52,774 bases of DNA. Source: Phocaeicola_A sp045545095. Its GTDB lineage: Bacteria; Bacteroidota; Bacteroidia; Bacteroidales; Bacteroidaceae. The stretch is from NCBI GenBank assembly GCA_045545095.1, contig JAZQAG010000046.1:1-52774 (forward strand), written 5' to 3'. This document shows positions 43,233 to 51,103 of this stretch, piece by piece (position 1 is the stretch's first letter; the number at the start of each line of letters is the position of its first letter). The position numbers and the translations under genes are program-made. The notes under the pieces were generated by a model. The model worked only from the letters and a program-made list of their open reading frames with translations, ran no database searches and was not told where the DNA came from.

Positions 43233-43613
43233 ATGGACAATGTCATTTCACATAAAGATTTGAAAGTATGGCAGAAAAGTATCGAGTTGGTAGTTTGGGT
43301 TTATCAGATTACCAAATCATTCCCTAAGGAGGAACTTTATGCTTTAACAAGTCAAATGAGGAGGTGCACATCTTCCATTCCTGCCAATATAGCAGAAGGG
43401 TCGGCCAGAAGAAATACGGGAGAATTCAGGCAATTCTTACATATATCTTTAGGTTCAGCTGCTGAGCTTGAAACCTTTTTGGTCATATCAGAAAAGCTAG
43501 GATACTTGAATGTCGAAGACAAAGAAAGAACAATCGAATTACTCAATGAAGTTATGAGAATGTTGGTAGGATTGATAAGAAAACTGAATAACAAACAATC
43601 TATGCAAGACTAG
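43233..43613 (+). CDS. Four-helix-bundle protein (23S intervening-sequence protein, S23/IVP)
   Basis: A 126-residue all-helical protein of the S23 family, best known as the protein encoded in intervening sequences of 23S rRNA in Leptospira and Coxiella, and structurally related to the Avd protein of diversity-generating retroelements. The family signatures LKVWQKSIELVVWVYQITKSFP (residue 10-31) and MRRCTSSIPANIAEGSARR (42-60) are present. Its biochemical role is unknown; relatives form basic pentamers that may bind nucleic acid. It sits between pyrI and the flavin reductase gene, between inverted heptamer arms, and its TAG stop lies inside the right arm. No reverse transcriptase or rRNA gene is nearby. 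Confidence 0.92.
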   Translation: MDNVISHKDLKVWQKSIELVVWVYQITKSFPKEELYALTSQMRRCTSSIPANIAEGSARRNTGEFRQFLHISLGSAAELETFLVISEKLGYLNVEDKERTIELLNEVMRMLVGLIRKLNNKQSMQD

Positions 43614-43676
43614 TCACTCCCCCCTAGTCACTAGTCGCTACTCCCTAGTCGCTAGTCGCTAGTCACTAATCACTAA
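43608..43676 (-). repeat. Right heptamer arm of the S23/IVP element
   Basis: On the minus strand this reads as about nine copies of YGACTAG (TGATTAG, TGACTAG, CGACTAG, CGACTAG and so on, with one disturbed unit near 43618). It begins within the stop of the four-helix-bundle gene and ends six bases before the flavin reductase ATG. It can pair with the left arm at 43151-43210. Confidence 0.85.
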
Positions 43677-43681
43677 CAATT

Positions 43682-44257
43682 ATGAAACAAGACTGGAAAC
43701 CGGGGACTATGATTTATCCCCTGCCTGCCGCATTGGTGAGCTGTGGCAGCACCCCCGAAGAATACAACATCCTCACCGTAGCATGGACGGGCACCATCTG
43801 CTCCGAGCCGGCCATGTGCTACATCAGTGTGCGCCCCGAGCGTCACTCCTATCCTATTCTGAAGAAGAACATGGAGTTCGTCATCAACCTCACCACCAAG
43901 GACATGGCCTTTGCCACCGACTGGTGCGGTGTACGTTCTGGTCGGGATTACAATAAGTTCGAAGAGATGAGGCTCACCCCTGGCAAGGCCAAGTGTGTGC
44001 AATGCCCCATCATCGAAGAATCCCCACTCTGTATAGAGTGCCGTGTGAAGGAGGTTGTCTCCCTTGGGTCGCACGACATGTTCATTGCTGAGGTGCTCAA
44101 TGTGAAGGCTGATGAGAAATACCTGGATGAAGAGACAGGCAAGTTTGACCTTGCTGCCAGCGGCCTCATGGCCTATGCCCATGGCGGATATTACGAACTT
44201 GGAAAGAAAATAGGCAAGTTCGGCTGGTCGGTGGAGAAGAAAGAGAAGAAAAGGTAG
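43682..44257 (+). CDS. Flavin reductase family protein (flavoredoxin-like)
   Basis: A 191-residue FMN-binding split-barrel protein of the flavin reductase/flavoredoxin family. The N-terminal strands PALVSCGS and NILTVAWTGTICSEPAMCYISVRPERHSY (near residue 30-58) form the FMN site, and a central Cys-rich part (KCVQCPIIEESPLCIEC, near 107) is a feature of the flavoredoxin branch. It probably moves electrons between FMN and another redox protein. It follows pyrI in the operon; in other Bacteroides I recall it directly after pyrI and before glyA. Confidence 0.92.
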   Translation: MKQDWKPGTMIYPLPAALVSCGSTPEEYNILTVAWTGTICSEPAMCYISVRPERHSYPILKKNMEFVINLTTKDMAFATDWCGVRSGRDYNKFEEMRLTPGKAKCVQCPIIEESPLCIECRVKEVVSLGSHDMFIAEVLNVKADEKYLDEETGKFDLAASGLMAYAHGGYYELGKKIGKFGWSVEKKEKKR

Positions 44258-44315
44258 TTTGTCAGATGTTCGCTTCCTCTGGACAAACACAACGTTCTTG
44301 TTGACAATGCATCAC

Positions 44316-44355
44316 AATCCCCGCAACCATTCGTTGAAGATAGGTTGCGGGGATT
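44316..44355. terminator. Bidirectional terminator between convergent genes
   Basis: AATCCCCGCAACC (44316-44328) pairs with GGTTGCGGGGATT (44343-44355), 13 bp with a 14-base loop. It lies between the flavin reductase gene (+) and the transglutaminase-like gene (-). Confidence 0.85.
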
Positions 44356-44398
44356 GATGTAATATTCTTTTTTCTACTTCTTACATTTTTAAAGCAAT

Positions 44399-45892
44399 CT
44401 ATTCCAACAGTATCACCTTGGCCTCCCCATTGTTCATGTTGGGCATTGTTGCCCCTACGGGTGCTCCTATGTAAGTTGGGTCGCACACCGTAAAGCGTTG
44501 GTTATTCAGTAGGATGTAGTCACCCGTTATATAATCAGTAAAATGTACGGCCGTTGCCAAATGTCCTGGGTAATAGACAAGTACCACTTTTAAGTCTAAC
44601 AAATCACGCACCAGACGGCTGAATAGGATGGATCGGTCTTCGCAATCGCAATAGGGATAGTAAAGAGATTCTTCGGCAAAGAAAGCCCGGTCGTCACCCC
44701 ATACTTTGTCATCGTATTCATAGACGAAGGCCGTTTGTACGAAGTTCAGTAGCATATTGGCGGCTTCTTGTTGCGACTTTCCCTGTATGGCATTCCGCAG
44801 TGCTGGGTAAAGCGAATCTTTCATACCTTTTGTCAATGGAGTATTCGCATACATAGCCCAACGGGTCATGAAGTCCTCCCCCACTTGCGACGTGGGATAA
44901 CTGTTGTAGAAATCTATCAGATTACGGTTCCCTTGTATCGTAACATTCAATTGCGGATAACGCTTCGATTTCAATGTCCGTACATCCGACGGCTTGTTAG
45001 CCAATTTCGTTTCTTGTGCAATCCATAGCGAAAGTGGTTGCTCTTTGGGGAAAGACGCTTCACAAATGTACAGGCTATTCTCCTTATAATCAAGTGGGTA
45101 ATAGTCTTCGCCTGCAATTTGGAAGTAAGGAATCCCATAGATGCAATGTCGGCTTGCCACCATCAGGTACAACCGTCCACTCTCTCCTCTACCTATTCGC
45201 ATTTTGTAACCCGATTGGCAGTAGAGGTAAGCCATCAACAGTGTGCTCTCGTTCGTATTTGCTCCGCAGAATTGAGTGCCCAACTCCTTTAACATCTGCA
45301 AGTAAGCCCAATCACACAATCCGTAGCGGATACGGAGTTCCAGACAATCACGGATTACATTGTCGAATTTCTTTTCTCCAGAAAGCCGTCTCCACGCATC
45401 AGCCACATGGTTTTCATTAGTTCCTGTTAAAGAAAATCGCATATCATTGTCAAGCCTCACTTGTCCTTCCGTACCATAGAATCGGAAGGCAAAACGTTCT
45501 TCTATCGGTTGCGGTTGATCCTTGATGGGTTCCACTGGCTTAGGTTGTGGAGCTGGTGGAGCTATCGGTACAATATCCACATAGGGTAACTCTTTGTCCT
45601 TGATTCTTCCCTCTCCCTCTTTGTAAGGCATCGGTGGTATTGGCTTGTCTTTGATGGGAGAGACTTTAGGGAGCAAACCGTGAAACTGTCTCCAAGTATT
45701 CTCCAGAAAGTCTGCATACTCTTCGTTAATACTGTCTCTAAATGATTGGTAATCATTCATCGTAGTTCTTTGAAATGACGAATATCCCCCTAATATTTTA
45801 TCTCGAAATTCATCAAAATCATCTTTGGTTTGTCCAACAGCATCAACAGATACAGTAGAAGCTATTACGATGTATATTAGCAGTCTTTTCAT
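44399..45892 (-). CDS. Secreted transglutaminase-like protein
   Basis: A 497-residue protein with a signal peptide at about residues 1-20 (ending DAVGQT), a proline-rich linker near 85-130, and a C-terminal papain-like transglutaminase domain. The likely catalytic Cys is in YPYCDCEDRSILFSRLVRDL near residue 410, His in YYPGHLATAVHF near 445 and Asp in RFTVCDPTYIG near 480. It may be a periplasmic or surface cysteine protease or cross-linking enzyme; the substrate is unknown. The start ATG overlaps the stop of the upstream gene (TGATG), so the two are translationally coupled. It is the last gene of the PEGA/LPP20 cluster. Confidence 0.82.
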   Translation of the reverse strand: MKRLLIYIVIASTVSVDAVGQTKDDFDEFRDKILGGYSSFQRTTMNDYQSFRDSINEEYADFLENTWRQFHGLLPKVSPIKDKPIPPMPYKEGEGRIKDKELPYVDIVPIAPPAPQPKPVEPIKDQPQPIEERFAFRFYGTEGQVRLDNDMRFSLTGTNENHVADAWRRLSGEKKFDNVIRDCLELRIRYGLCDWAYLQMLKELGTQFCGANTNESTLLMAYLYCQSGYKMRIGRGESGRLYLMVASRHCIYGIPYFQIAGEDYYPLDYKENSLYICEASFPKEQPLSLWIAQETKLANKPSDVRTLKSKRYPQLNVTIQGNRNLIDFYNSYPTSQVGEDFMTRWAMYANTPLTKGMKDSLYPALRNAIQGKSQQEAANMLLNFVQTAFVYEYDDKVWGDDRAFFAEESLYYPYCDCEDRSILFSRLVRDLLDLKVVLVYYPGHLATAVHFTDYITGDYILLNNQRFTVCDPTYIGAPVGATMPNMNNGEAKVILLE

Positions 45893-47700
45893 CAATTAAA
45901 ATCTTCAGGGCCATAAAGTCCAAAGTTTGGGTCTTTTTCTGGTTGCCAAGTCCTTACTTTAATGGTAGGATGTTGTGGATCGTTTATATCCACCATTAGG
46001 AATAAATAGCCTTTGTCTCCATAATTAGAAGAGTAATATTCTTGCGAAATCTGTATGGCATATACTTCGCCACCTTTTCCCAGTTTCCTGACATCATTGT
46101 TGGCAAAACGCAGGTTAATATATTCTTTGCTTGCGAAACTCTGTGCCAGTTTCTTTAAATAACTACGTTTGTCATACCTGTTATATTTTACTAACCGATT
46201 GTCAAATTGCACCATATTGTCAATATCTGTGGCTTGTGATGTTGGGTGATAAGCTACTGTACCTGTAATGATGACTGCATCATCATCAAATACTGTTTCA
46301 ATGTAGTCAAGTCGTTTCAAAGCATATGCTGTCTGATAGTTTTCAAGGAATTGCATAATCGCCATTCTCGCTTCTTTGGGCCATACACCTTTTCCTAAAA
46401 TATCCCGTTCTGCCACTTTACCCAATCCGAATGATACATTCTCTATCTTTCGTTCATTGTTGAACGTAAATATAACATCCTCAACAAACGATTTACGCAT
46501 ACCGTTCTTAAACGAGAATGCCATTTGCAGTCCTCGTGAAACCACATCGTCCCCTATATTATAATAGGTATATGCAGGAGTACTTACTACTTTGGCATTC
46601 CCATATTTTAACAGGTCATTGAAAATTGTATATCCATCACTCGTAAACAAATTCTGAACATGATTATAATCTTTAGAAACAATGGCATCTACCACCCGTT
46701 TCATTGCTACTTCGTATGCTGCAATGTCAATTTTCATGAAAGAGTTATCAAGAACTTTACTTGTTGTAACAGAATCTTCTGTTATAACAACAGGCGAGGT
46801 TTTCAGATCATTCTTTACGTTAAAATATGCATTTCGCATAGCCAGACTTTTAGTCGCCTTCATGACATTTTCTACTTCCCTGTCAATATGTGATTCATTT
46901 CGGTATTCATATTCTACTTTCAATTGATAGTTTTCGCTTACATTGCCTGGAGCCAATTCAAGAATGCCACAACCATCTTTTGCACTATAAATGTTGCTCC
47001 AATCGCGTCCATCAAAATAGGTATAATCGATGCTACTTACGGGATTGTTTTGGTATGTAATGAACAGTTCCACATCCATATCATCCTTTTTCACTACTTT
47101 CATTTCCAAGTCGGAGAATATTTTATCTATTTGATGCGGTATCCAATGTGTCAGTACCTGTTTTTCTCCCTTCTCATCCACATAGTAAGCTTCATTAGGA
47201 TACTGCAACGACCTCACCAGTACCAATCCCCAATAAAAGTCCTTCAAGGCCACATCAATTTTCCCTTTCTCTAAGGCTTTCAATGCTGATTCAACATAAT
47301 CTACCGCTTTCTGTTTCCGACTTTCAAAGATGCGATTCACCTCTGACCGTTTAATCCATCGTCCCACATGTGCATCGGGTTCGTTTTTCACTATGAAACG
47401 TTCTGTATTAGTCAATGTGGCTTGTGAATAGGTATTGATTACTGACTGAAACGATGTGTGTGTATTCACTCTCTCATTGGTCACCTCTTCGCTATCGTGT
47501 TGCTTGACGTCCCCAACTACTTGCACACTGATTTTACTTATCAGGTCGTTCAACGCATTGTTGTCAGCTTCGTTGACGGTTACGCCCCACCCTTCGCCCC
47601 AAAGATTTTCGGGATTAGCCTTCACATGCTCCCAGTCTTGTGCTATGACTGGGAGTATGCAAAGCCATAAACAGATGATTAAAAACGTGTGTTTTGTCAT
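45892..47700 (-). CDS. Exported LPP20-like protein with C-terminal NTF2-like region
   Basis: A 602-residue exported protein. The ATG at 47700 gives the signal peptide MTKHTFLIICLWLCILPVIAQ; an in-frame open stretch upstream overlaps the preceding gene. Residues about 30-110 (GWGVTVNEADNNALNDLISKISVQV) look like an LPP20-type domain, seen in outer-membrane and flagella-linked lipoproteins. A TPR-like stretch (KGKIDVALKDFYWGLVLVRSL) follows near 170. The last 150 residues (MAIMQFLENYQTAYALKRLDYIETVFDDDAVII) resemble an SnoaL/NTF2-like fold. The function is unknown. It lies 7 bases after the 212-residue gene. Confidence 0.75.
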   Translation of the reverse strand: MTKHTFLIICLWLCILPVIAQDWEHVKANPENLWGEGWGVTVNEADNNALNDLISKISVQVVGDVKQHDSEEVTNERVNTHTSFQSVINTYSQATLTNTERFIVKNEPDAHVGRWIKRSEVNRIFESRKQKAVDYVESALKALEKGKIDVALKDFYWGLVLVRSLQYPNEAYYVDEKGEKQVLTHWIPHQIDKIFSDLEMKVVKKDDMDVELFITYQNNPVSSIDYTYFDGRDWSNIYSAKDGCGILELAPGNVSENYQLKVEYEYRNESHIDREVENVMKATKSLAMRNAYFNVKNDLKTSPVVITEDSVTTSKVLDNSFMKIDIAAYEVAMKRVVDAIVSKDYNHVQNLFTSDGYTIFNDLLKYGNAKVVSTPAYTYYNIGDDVVSRGLQMAFSFKNGMRKSFVEDVIFTFNNERKIENVSFGLGKVAERDILGKGVWPKEARMAIMQFLENYQTAYALKRLDYIETVFDDDAVIITGTVAYHPTSQATDIDNMVQFDNRLVKYNRYDKRSYLKKLAQSFASKEYINLRFANNDVRKLGKGGEVYAIQISQEYYSSNYGDKGYLFLMVDINDPQHPTIKVRTWQPEKDPNFGLYGPEDFN

Positions 47701-47707
47701 TACAGAA

Positions 47708-48346
47708 TCACTTCTTTTCAAAACCTTCTTTAACAAATTGGCTAACCTTTTCGGCATACTTTTGAGCCGCTTCACTCTCTTTTAGAGCATTTTCCATAGC
47801 ACGAATACGTGCACGAGTGGCTGCATTCTCGTCAATGATGAAGAATGTCTGCATTTCATATTCGCCACTTTTTTTGTCAAGCAAGCGGATAATGCTGTAT
47901 GACTCACGCATTTCACCCTTTATCTCTTTCTCAACAAGACGTTCGTAAGCGCCATAGAAATGGTCAAATTCTGCCGAAGTGTCATTGCCGTTGCTGGCCA
48001 TATCGCTTACAATTCGTCCTTTCAAAGTGCTACCTGCATGTTGGGCATATGTGATGCAAGCATTATTCACGGCTTCTTGATGACCAATGTTCTTTGATTT
48101 GAAACGTGGAGCTACTCCCACAACTTCGTAACCATTCTCACCGAGAACATTCAGTTTCTCGTAGTGGGTCAGCAAGGCCACTTCCAAACTACGGCTGCTG
48201 GCAAACAGTTGCCATTTGCCTTTTTTGTACTCCTTCATCTTTTGTTTGTACTCTTTCTTCTGAGCTTTTGCAAGCGCTTTGTTTTGCGCATCTACTGCCG
48301 GAACTACAAAGAATACGGCAAGCAGGAAAATAATAATCTTTTTCAT
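47708..48346 (-). CDS. Exported LPP20-like protein of unknown function
   Basis: A 212-residue protein with a signal peptide (about 1-20, MKKIIIFLLAVFFVVPAVDAQ), a lysine-rich helix (KALAKAQKKEYKQKMKEYKKGKWQLF) and an alpha/beta domain resembling the LPP20 type (SRSLEVALLTHYEKLNVLGENG, then NNACITYAQHAGSTLKGRIVSD). The C-terminus is a helix with AARARIRAMENALKESEAAQ-like composition. I chose the ATG at 48346 for its standard signal peptide. It probably shares a transcript with the two genes downstream. Confidence 0.75.
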   Translation of the reverse strand: MKKIIIFLLAVFFVVPAVDAQNKALAKAQKKEYKQKMKEYKKGKWQLFASSRSLEVALLTHYEKLNVLGENGYEVVGVAPRFKSKNIGHQEAVNNACITYAQHAGSTLKGRIVSDMASNGNDTSAEFDHFYGAYERLVEKEIKGEMRESYSIIRLLDKKSGEYEMQTFFIIDENAATRARIRAMENALKESEAAQKYAEKVSQFVKEGFEKK

Positions 48347-48362
48347 AATTCTGAAATATTTG

Positions 48363-48580
48363 TTAGTTAATAGATAAGGCGAGACGAAGACCGCTATAAG
48401 TATTTGAATAATCATAAGAAGCTGAAAGTAACTTACAATTATCTACAGAGCCATTAAAATATCCGCCACAATAATAATGATAATCACTTTTCATTGTAGA
48501 AGTCCATCCCACAAATTTCCTGACATATCATAGAATCCCAATTCGTTGGGCTTTAATTGAGCGACCTCATGAGTTTGGGT
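48363..48580 (-). pseudogene. Decayed fragment of a SUMF1 (formylglycine-generating enzyme-like) domain
   Basis: In one minus-strand frame the DNA reads THEVAQLKPNELGFYDMSGNLWDG, a close match to the conserved C-terminal core of SUMF1/FGE-like proteins (usually VGQLKPNELGLYDMSGNVWEW). A stop then follows in that frame. In another frame the sequence resumes as YYCGGYFNGSVDNCKLLSASYD then SNTYSGLRLALSIN, matching the usual RGGSW to GFRLAL ending. About 25 residues between the two are missing, and the whole N-terminal part is gone. It lies directly behind the PEGA gene, so it may be the lost end of a PEGA-SUMF1 fusion or of a separate gene. Confidence 0.75.
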
Positions 48581-48590
48581 GTTTGAGTTT

Positions 48591-50111
48591 TTAGAGTACC
48601 ATCCGGTAATTCGCACCCATGTAAACTTCATCATGCTTTATGAAATCACGCTTTAATTTGACATGCTTATTTGTTACGGAACCATCCAAGTGAATCTTGT
48701 TTTTATATTTTGCATATCCATCCTTTTCCAACCTAAGTTTATAATTACCAGAAACTGTCTTTATATCCAATGGGGTTAAACCTATATATTCATCATTTAA
48801 ATAGACTTTTGCATTTGAAGGGCTAGAGGTTAGCTTCATATTACAAAAATCCGACAATTTCAAGAACAAGCTGTCATTTTCTCCTTCATTGACAACAATT
48901 GTCCGTTCTTCCGTCTTGTATCCGTCTTTAGATAACATAATTTTGTGTGAACCAATCAATATCGTTTGTGTCATGAATGGCGTTTTTCCGACTTTTTTAC
49001 CATCAATGTAGATATCTGCATTACTAGGATTTGAAGTGGCATAAACTGTTCCATAAATTGGTCGTGGAGTTTCACAACTGAATGTTATAGGATTAGTTGA
49101 TGAAATATTCACTCGTTTGGTCGTGGAACGGTGGCTGCTTTTTCTGCATTCAATCACATGATTTCCTATAACCAATGGACCTGTCCAAGTTCCTGTTCCT
49201 TTGCGTTCATTATCTATCCAAACGGTAACGTCGTCAACCGTTTCAATGGTCACAATAGCATGATTGCTTACCATTTTATCTGGACGCAACTGAAACAATA
49301 CACTATCTTGAATGGTTATATTTGTTTCATAAGGGATGTAAAGTGGATTAGAAATTGTTACTTTGTGATTTCCACTTTTCAAAGGTAGGTGTTGCATTGG
49401 CAAAGCCCCCACCCGATTATCATCCACATAAAGTTCCGCACCTATATATTCGTCTTCTGTTTGGACTTCCAAGTAGCCAAAAGCCTGTTTTAGCGAAACA
49501 TTGAATATATGAGGATTATCTGGGTCATTGATAGTTATTGCCCCTTCATAAGTGTGATAATTTTCCGCCAACACTCGGCAATTATATGAACCAAAAGATA
49601 GTTCTCGGACAATGCGTCCGTCTTCATCAGGTGTTTCACGCATACCGTTTAAAATCACTTCAGCATTGGAGGGTGACACTGTTAATTCCATTATTTGTGT
49701 TCTTGAATCATCAAAGACTGTTGTTATCACCTTATCTGTCGTCAATTCAAGAATATAAGTGCGTGCTTTCTGCACAGATAATCCCAAATCATGATTACGT
49801 ATAATTCCCAATTGCGGATGTGAGATTGTCAATCTTTTCAATCCATGAGGGACATATACCCAAATTTCGCCAGGATGTTCCTCTGTTTTGGTAATACCCA
49901 ACGAACCACCGTCAAATGTGAATCCACGTTGCGTAGTCTCCACCTTTATCAATGCACATTTATCACCATTTTGATCAGTGACCATTGTTCCTTCTGTATT
50001 TGCTGTCAAATCTGTCTCCAATAAATAGAATCTGGCTATAGACATTTTTTGACCAACACATGGAAGAATAAATGTCAACAATAACGAAATAAATATTATT
50101 TTAATTTTCAT
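48591..50111 (-). CDS. Secreted PEGA-domain protein
   Basis: A 506-residue exported protein with a signal peptide at about 1-20 (ILPCVGQK), so probably periplasmic or surface-attached. It contains at least three PEGA-type beta repeats: SPSNAEVILNGMRETPDEDG near residue 145, SNPSNADIYIDGKKVGKTPF near 365 and SSPSNAKVYLNDEYIGLTPL near 440, with related beta domains between. PEGA domains bind surface layers or polysaccharides. The natural C-terminus is uncertain: it ends a few codons before a SUMF1 remnant and could be a truncated fusion. It heads the secreted-protein cluster on this strand. Confidence 0.85.
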   Translation of the reverse strand: MKIKIIFISLLLTFILPCVGQKMSIARFYLLETDLTANTEGTMVTDQNGDKCALIKVETTQRGFTFDGGSLGITKTEEHPGEIWVYVPHGLKRLTISHPQLGIIRNHDLGLSVQKARTYILELTTDKVITTVFDDSRTQIMELTVSPSNAEVILNGMRETPDEDGRIVRELSFGSYNCRVLAENYHTYEGAITINDPDNPHIFNVSLKQAFGYLEVQTEDEYIGAELYVDDNRVGALPMQHLPLKSGNHKVTISNPLYIPYETNITIQDSVLFQLRPDKMVSNHAIVTIETVDDVTVWIDNERKGTGTWTGPLVIGNHVIECRKSSHRSTTKRVNISSTNPITFSCETPRPIYGTVYATSNPSNADIYIDGKKVGKTPFMTQTILIGSHKIMLSKDGYKTEERTIVVNEGENDSLFLKLSDFCNMKLTSSPSNAKVYLNDEYIGLTPLDIKTVSGNYKLRLEKDGYAKYKNKIHLDGSVTNKHVKLKRDFIKHDEVYMGANYRMVL

Positions 50112-50202
50112 AATTTAAAAGAACTCTAAGAATTTCTTGTACTTTAGCAGACCTGACTCCCTTTGGTCTAAATTCTTGATGTTCCTTTTAATACATTCAC
50201 AT

Positions 50203-50239
50203 AAAAAAGCGCGGGAGCCTGTACCATCACTCGTCCCGC
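50203..50239 (-). terminator. Terminator of the candidate small RNA
   Basis: On the minus strand GCGGGA (50234-50239) pairs with TCCCGC (50211-50216) around a 17-base loop, followed by GC and six T residues (50203-50208). This is a typical intrinsic terminator with no coding gene directly upstream. Confidence 0.7.
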
Positions 50240-50511
50240 ATATAGAGGCCTTCGCATTGCCCAATCAAGTTGAACGAGCAATGCAGAGCCCCACGCTGAT
50301 ATGTATATGTAACCATACTGCCCGCACAATGTTCATACGGATACACTATGGCATATATACACCCAAGGGGCATCTACCATTGCTATGTTCATGACTTGAT
50401 TTTGGAGTTTGCGAAGTTCCTATATGCCAAGAACAAAGCGTTGATAAACGCCTTTTCACATGTCTGTGTTTCTCAGATTTGGCTTCATGCGAAACCAACA
50501 CGCGAGAAACG
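50203..50511 (-). ncRNA. Candidate structured small RNA gene, about 310 nt
   Basis: The region has a promoter-like -7 box just before it (TATCTTTG at 50515-50522, minus strand) and an intrinsic terminator at its end. Between them are consecutive strong hairpins: GTTTCTC/GAGAAAC (50504-50510 with 50468-50474) closing TTGGTTT/AAGCCAA; GGCGTT/AACGCT; GTTC/GAAC; a long hairpin closed by GCCCC and GGGGC with GTATAT..CCATA pairing to TATGG..ATATAC; GCATTGC/GCAATGC; then the terminator. No coding potential beyond about 50 codons was seen. It lacks tmRNA, RNase P RNA and SRP RNA signatures. 6S RNA (Bacteroidales-1 type) is a possibility I cannot test by eye. Confidence 0.6.
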
Positions 50512-50527
50512 GGGCAAAGATAAGGAT

Positions 50528-50560
50528 TAATTATGAATTATAAATTATGAATTATGAATT
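50528..50560 (+). repeat. Heptamer array (TTATGAA type)
   Basis: Four to five tandem copies of TTATGAA/TTATAAA with period 7, ending in a T run. It lies upstream of the candidate small RNA and overlaps where its -33 element would fall. Confidence 0.8.
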
Positions 50561-50594
50561 TTTTCTTCCGAGGTGTAGTACTACTTAATTGGGG

Positions 50595-50651
50595 GCTGAG
50601 TTTTGAGTGCTGAGTTGTGAGTTCTGAGTTTTGAGTTCTGAGTGCTGAATG
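50595..50651 (+). repeat. Heptamer array (TGAGTTC type)
   Basis: Eight tandem copies related to TGAGTTC/TGAGTGC, period 7, one orientation only, similar in sequence to the left arm at 7611-7642. Confidence 0.85.
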
Positions 50652-50772
50652 ATGGGAAATCTTCAAATTCGTCCTCAAGAACATGAAAATTTTCTAAAAA
50701 CTATGTTTTCTGAAAATGTATCTATTAAGCTGTAAATCAACATGCTGTAGTTTCCTGAAAATTTCTATTTTA

Positions 50773-50876
50773 GGGAACGTGCGTTTCCGGCCTGAGAAAC
50801 GCGCGTTCCCCCATGGGGAAATCACAGTTCCCCTATAAGGGAAACGAGCGTTCCCCCGTGGGGAAACGGCATTTCC
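50773..50876. repeat. 21-base-period array of palindromes upstream of glyA
   Basis: Five interrupted palindromes of the form GGGAAACG-n-GCGTTCCC start at 50773, 50794, 50815, 50839 and 50860, so spacing is 21, 21, 24 and 21 bases. Each is itself a stem (for example GGGAACGTGCGTTTCC at 50773-50788). It lies about 160-260 bases before the glyA promoter. Related GGAAC/GTTTCC fragments continue to about 50921. Confidence 0.75.
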
Positions 50877-51037
50877 TACGGGGGGATAAAAAAGTGGAAC
50901 TTGAGGGGGATAAAAGTTTCCGTTGAGGGGTACTCCTCTTATTGTGATAACTGGTTCTCGTTGGCCTTGACTTCATCTGAAAAAGGCGCATCCGAAAAAA
51001 ACATCAAATCTGAATCCTTAATATTAAAGAAAAGTTG

Positions 51038-51045
51038 TACCTTTG
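51038..51045 (+). promoter_or_regulatory. glyA -7 promoter element
   Basis: TACCTTTG followed by C is a perfect Bacteroidales -7 box about 60 bases before the glyA ATG. The -33 position is weak. Confidence 0.65.
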
Positions 51046-51103
51046 CACTTTCATTTATAAAATGTACACGCGAGATAGAAATAACTAACATATAAAACAG
51101 ACA

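Noticed and set aside
43233..43613. S23/IVP gene considered as the Avd gene of a diversity-generating retroelement
   Set aside because: No reverse transcriptase, template repeat or variable repeat with adenine changes was found nearby.
43151..43676. Short repeats considered as a CRISPR array
   Set aside because: The repeats are directly adjacent 7-base words with no unique spacers, and no cas gene is in the window.
50203..50511. tmRNA, RNase P RNA or SRP RNA as identity of the structured region
   Set aside because: No tag-peptide frame ending in ALAA, no GAGGAAAGTC core and no GGAAGG-type SRP loop were found.
50137..50530. Two small plus-strand open frames (85 and 60 codons) before glyA
   Set aside because: They run across the stems and terminator of the candidate minus-strand RNA, show no family resemblance and lack promoters.
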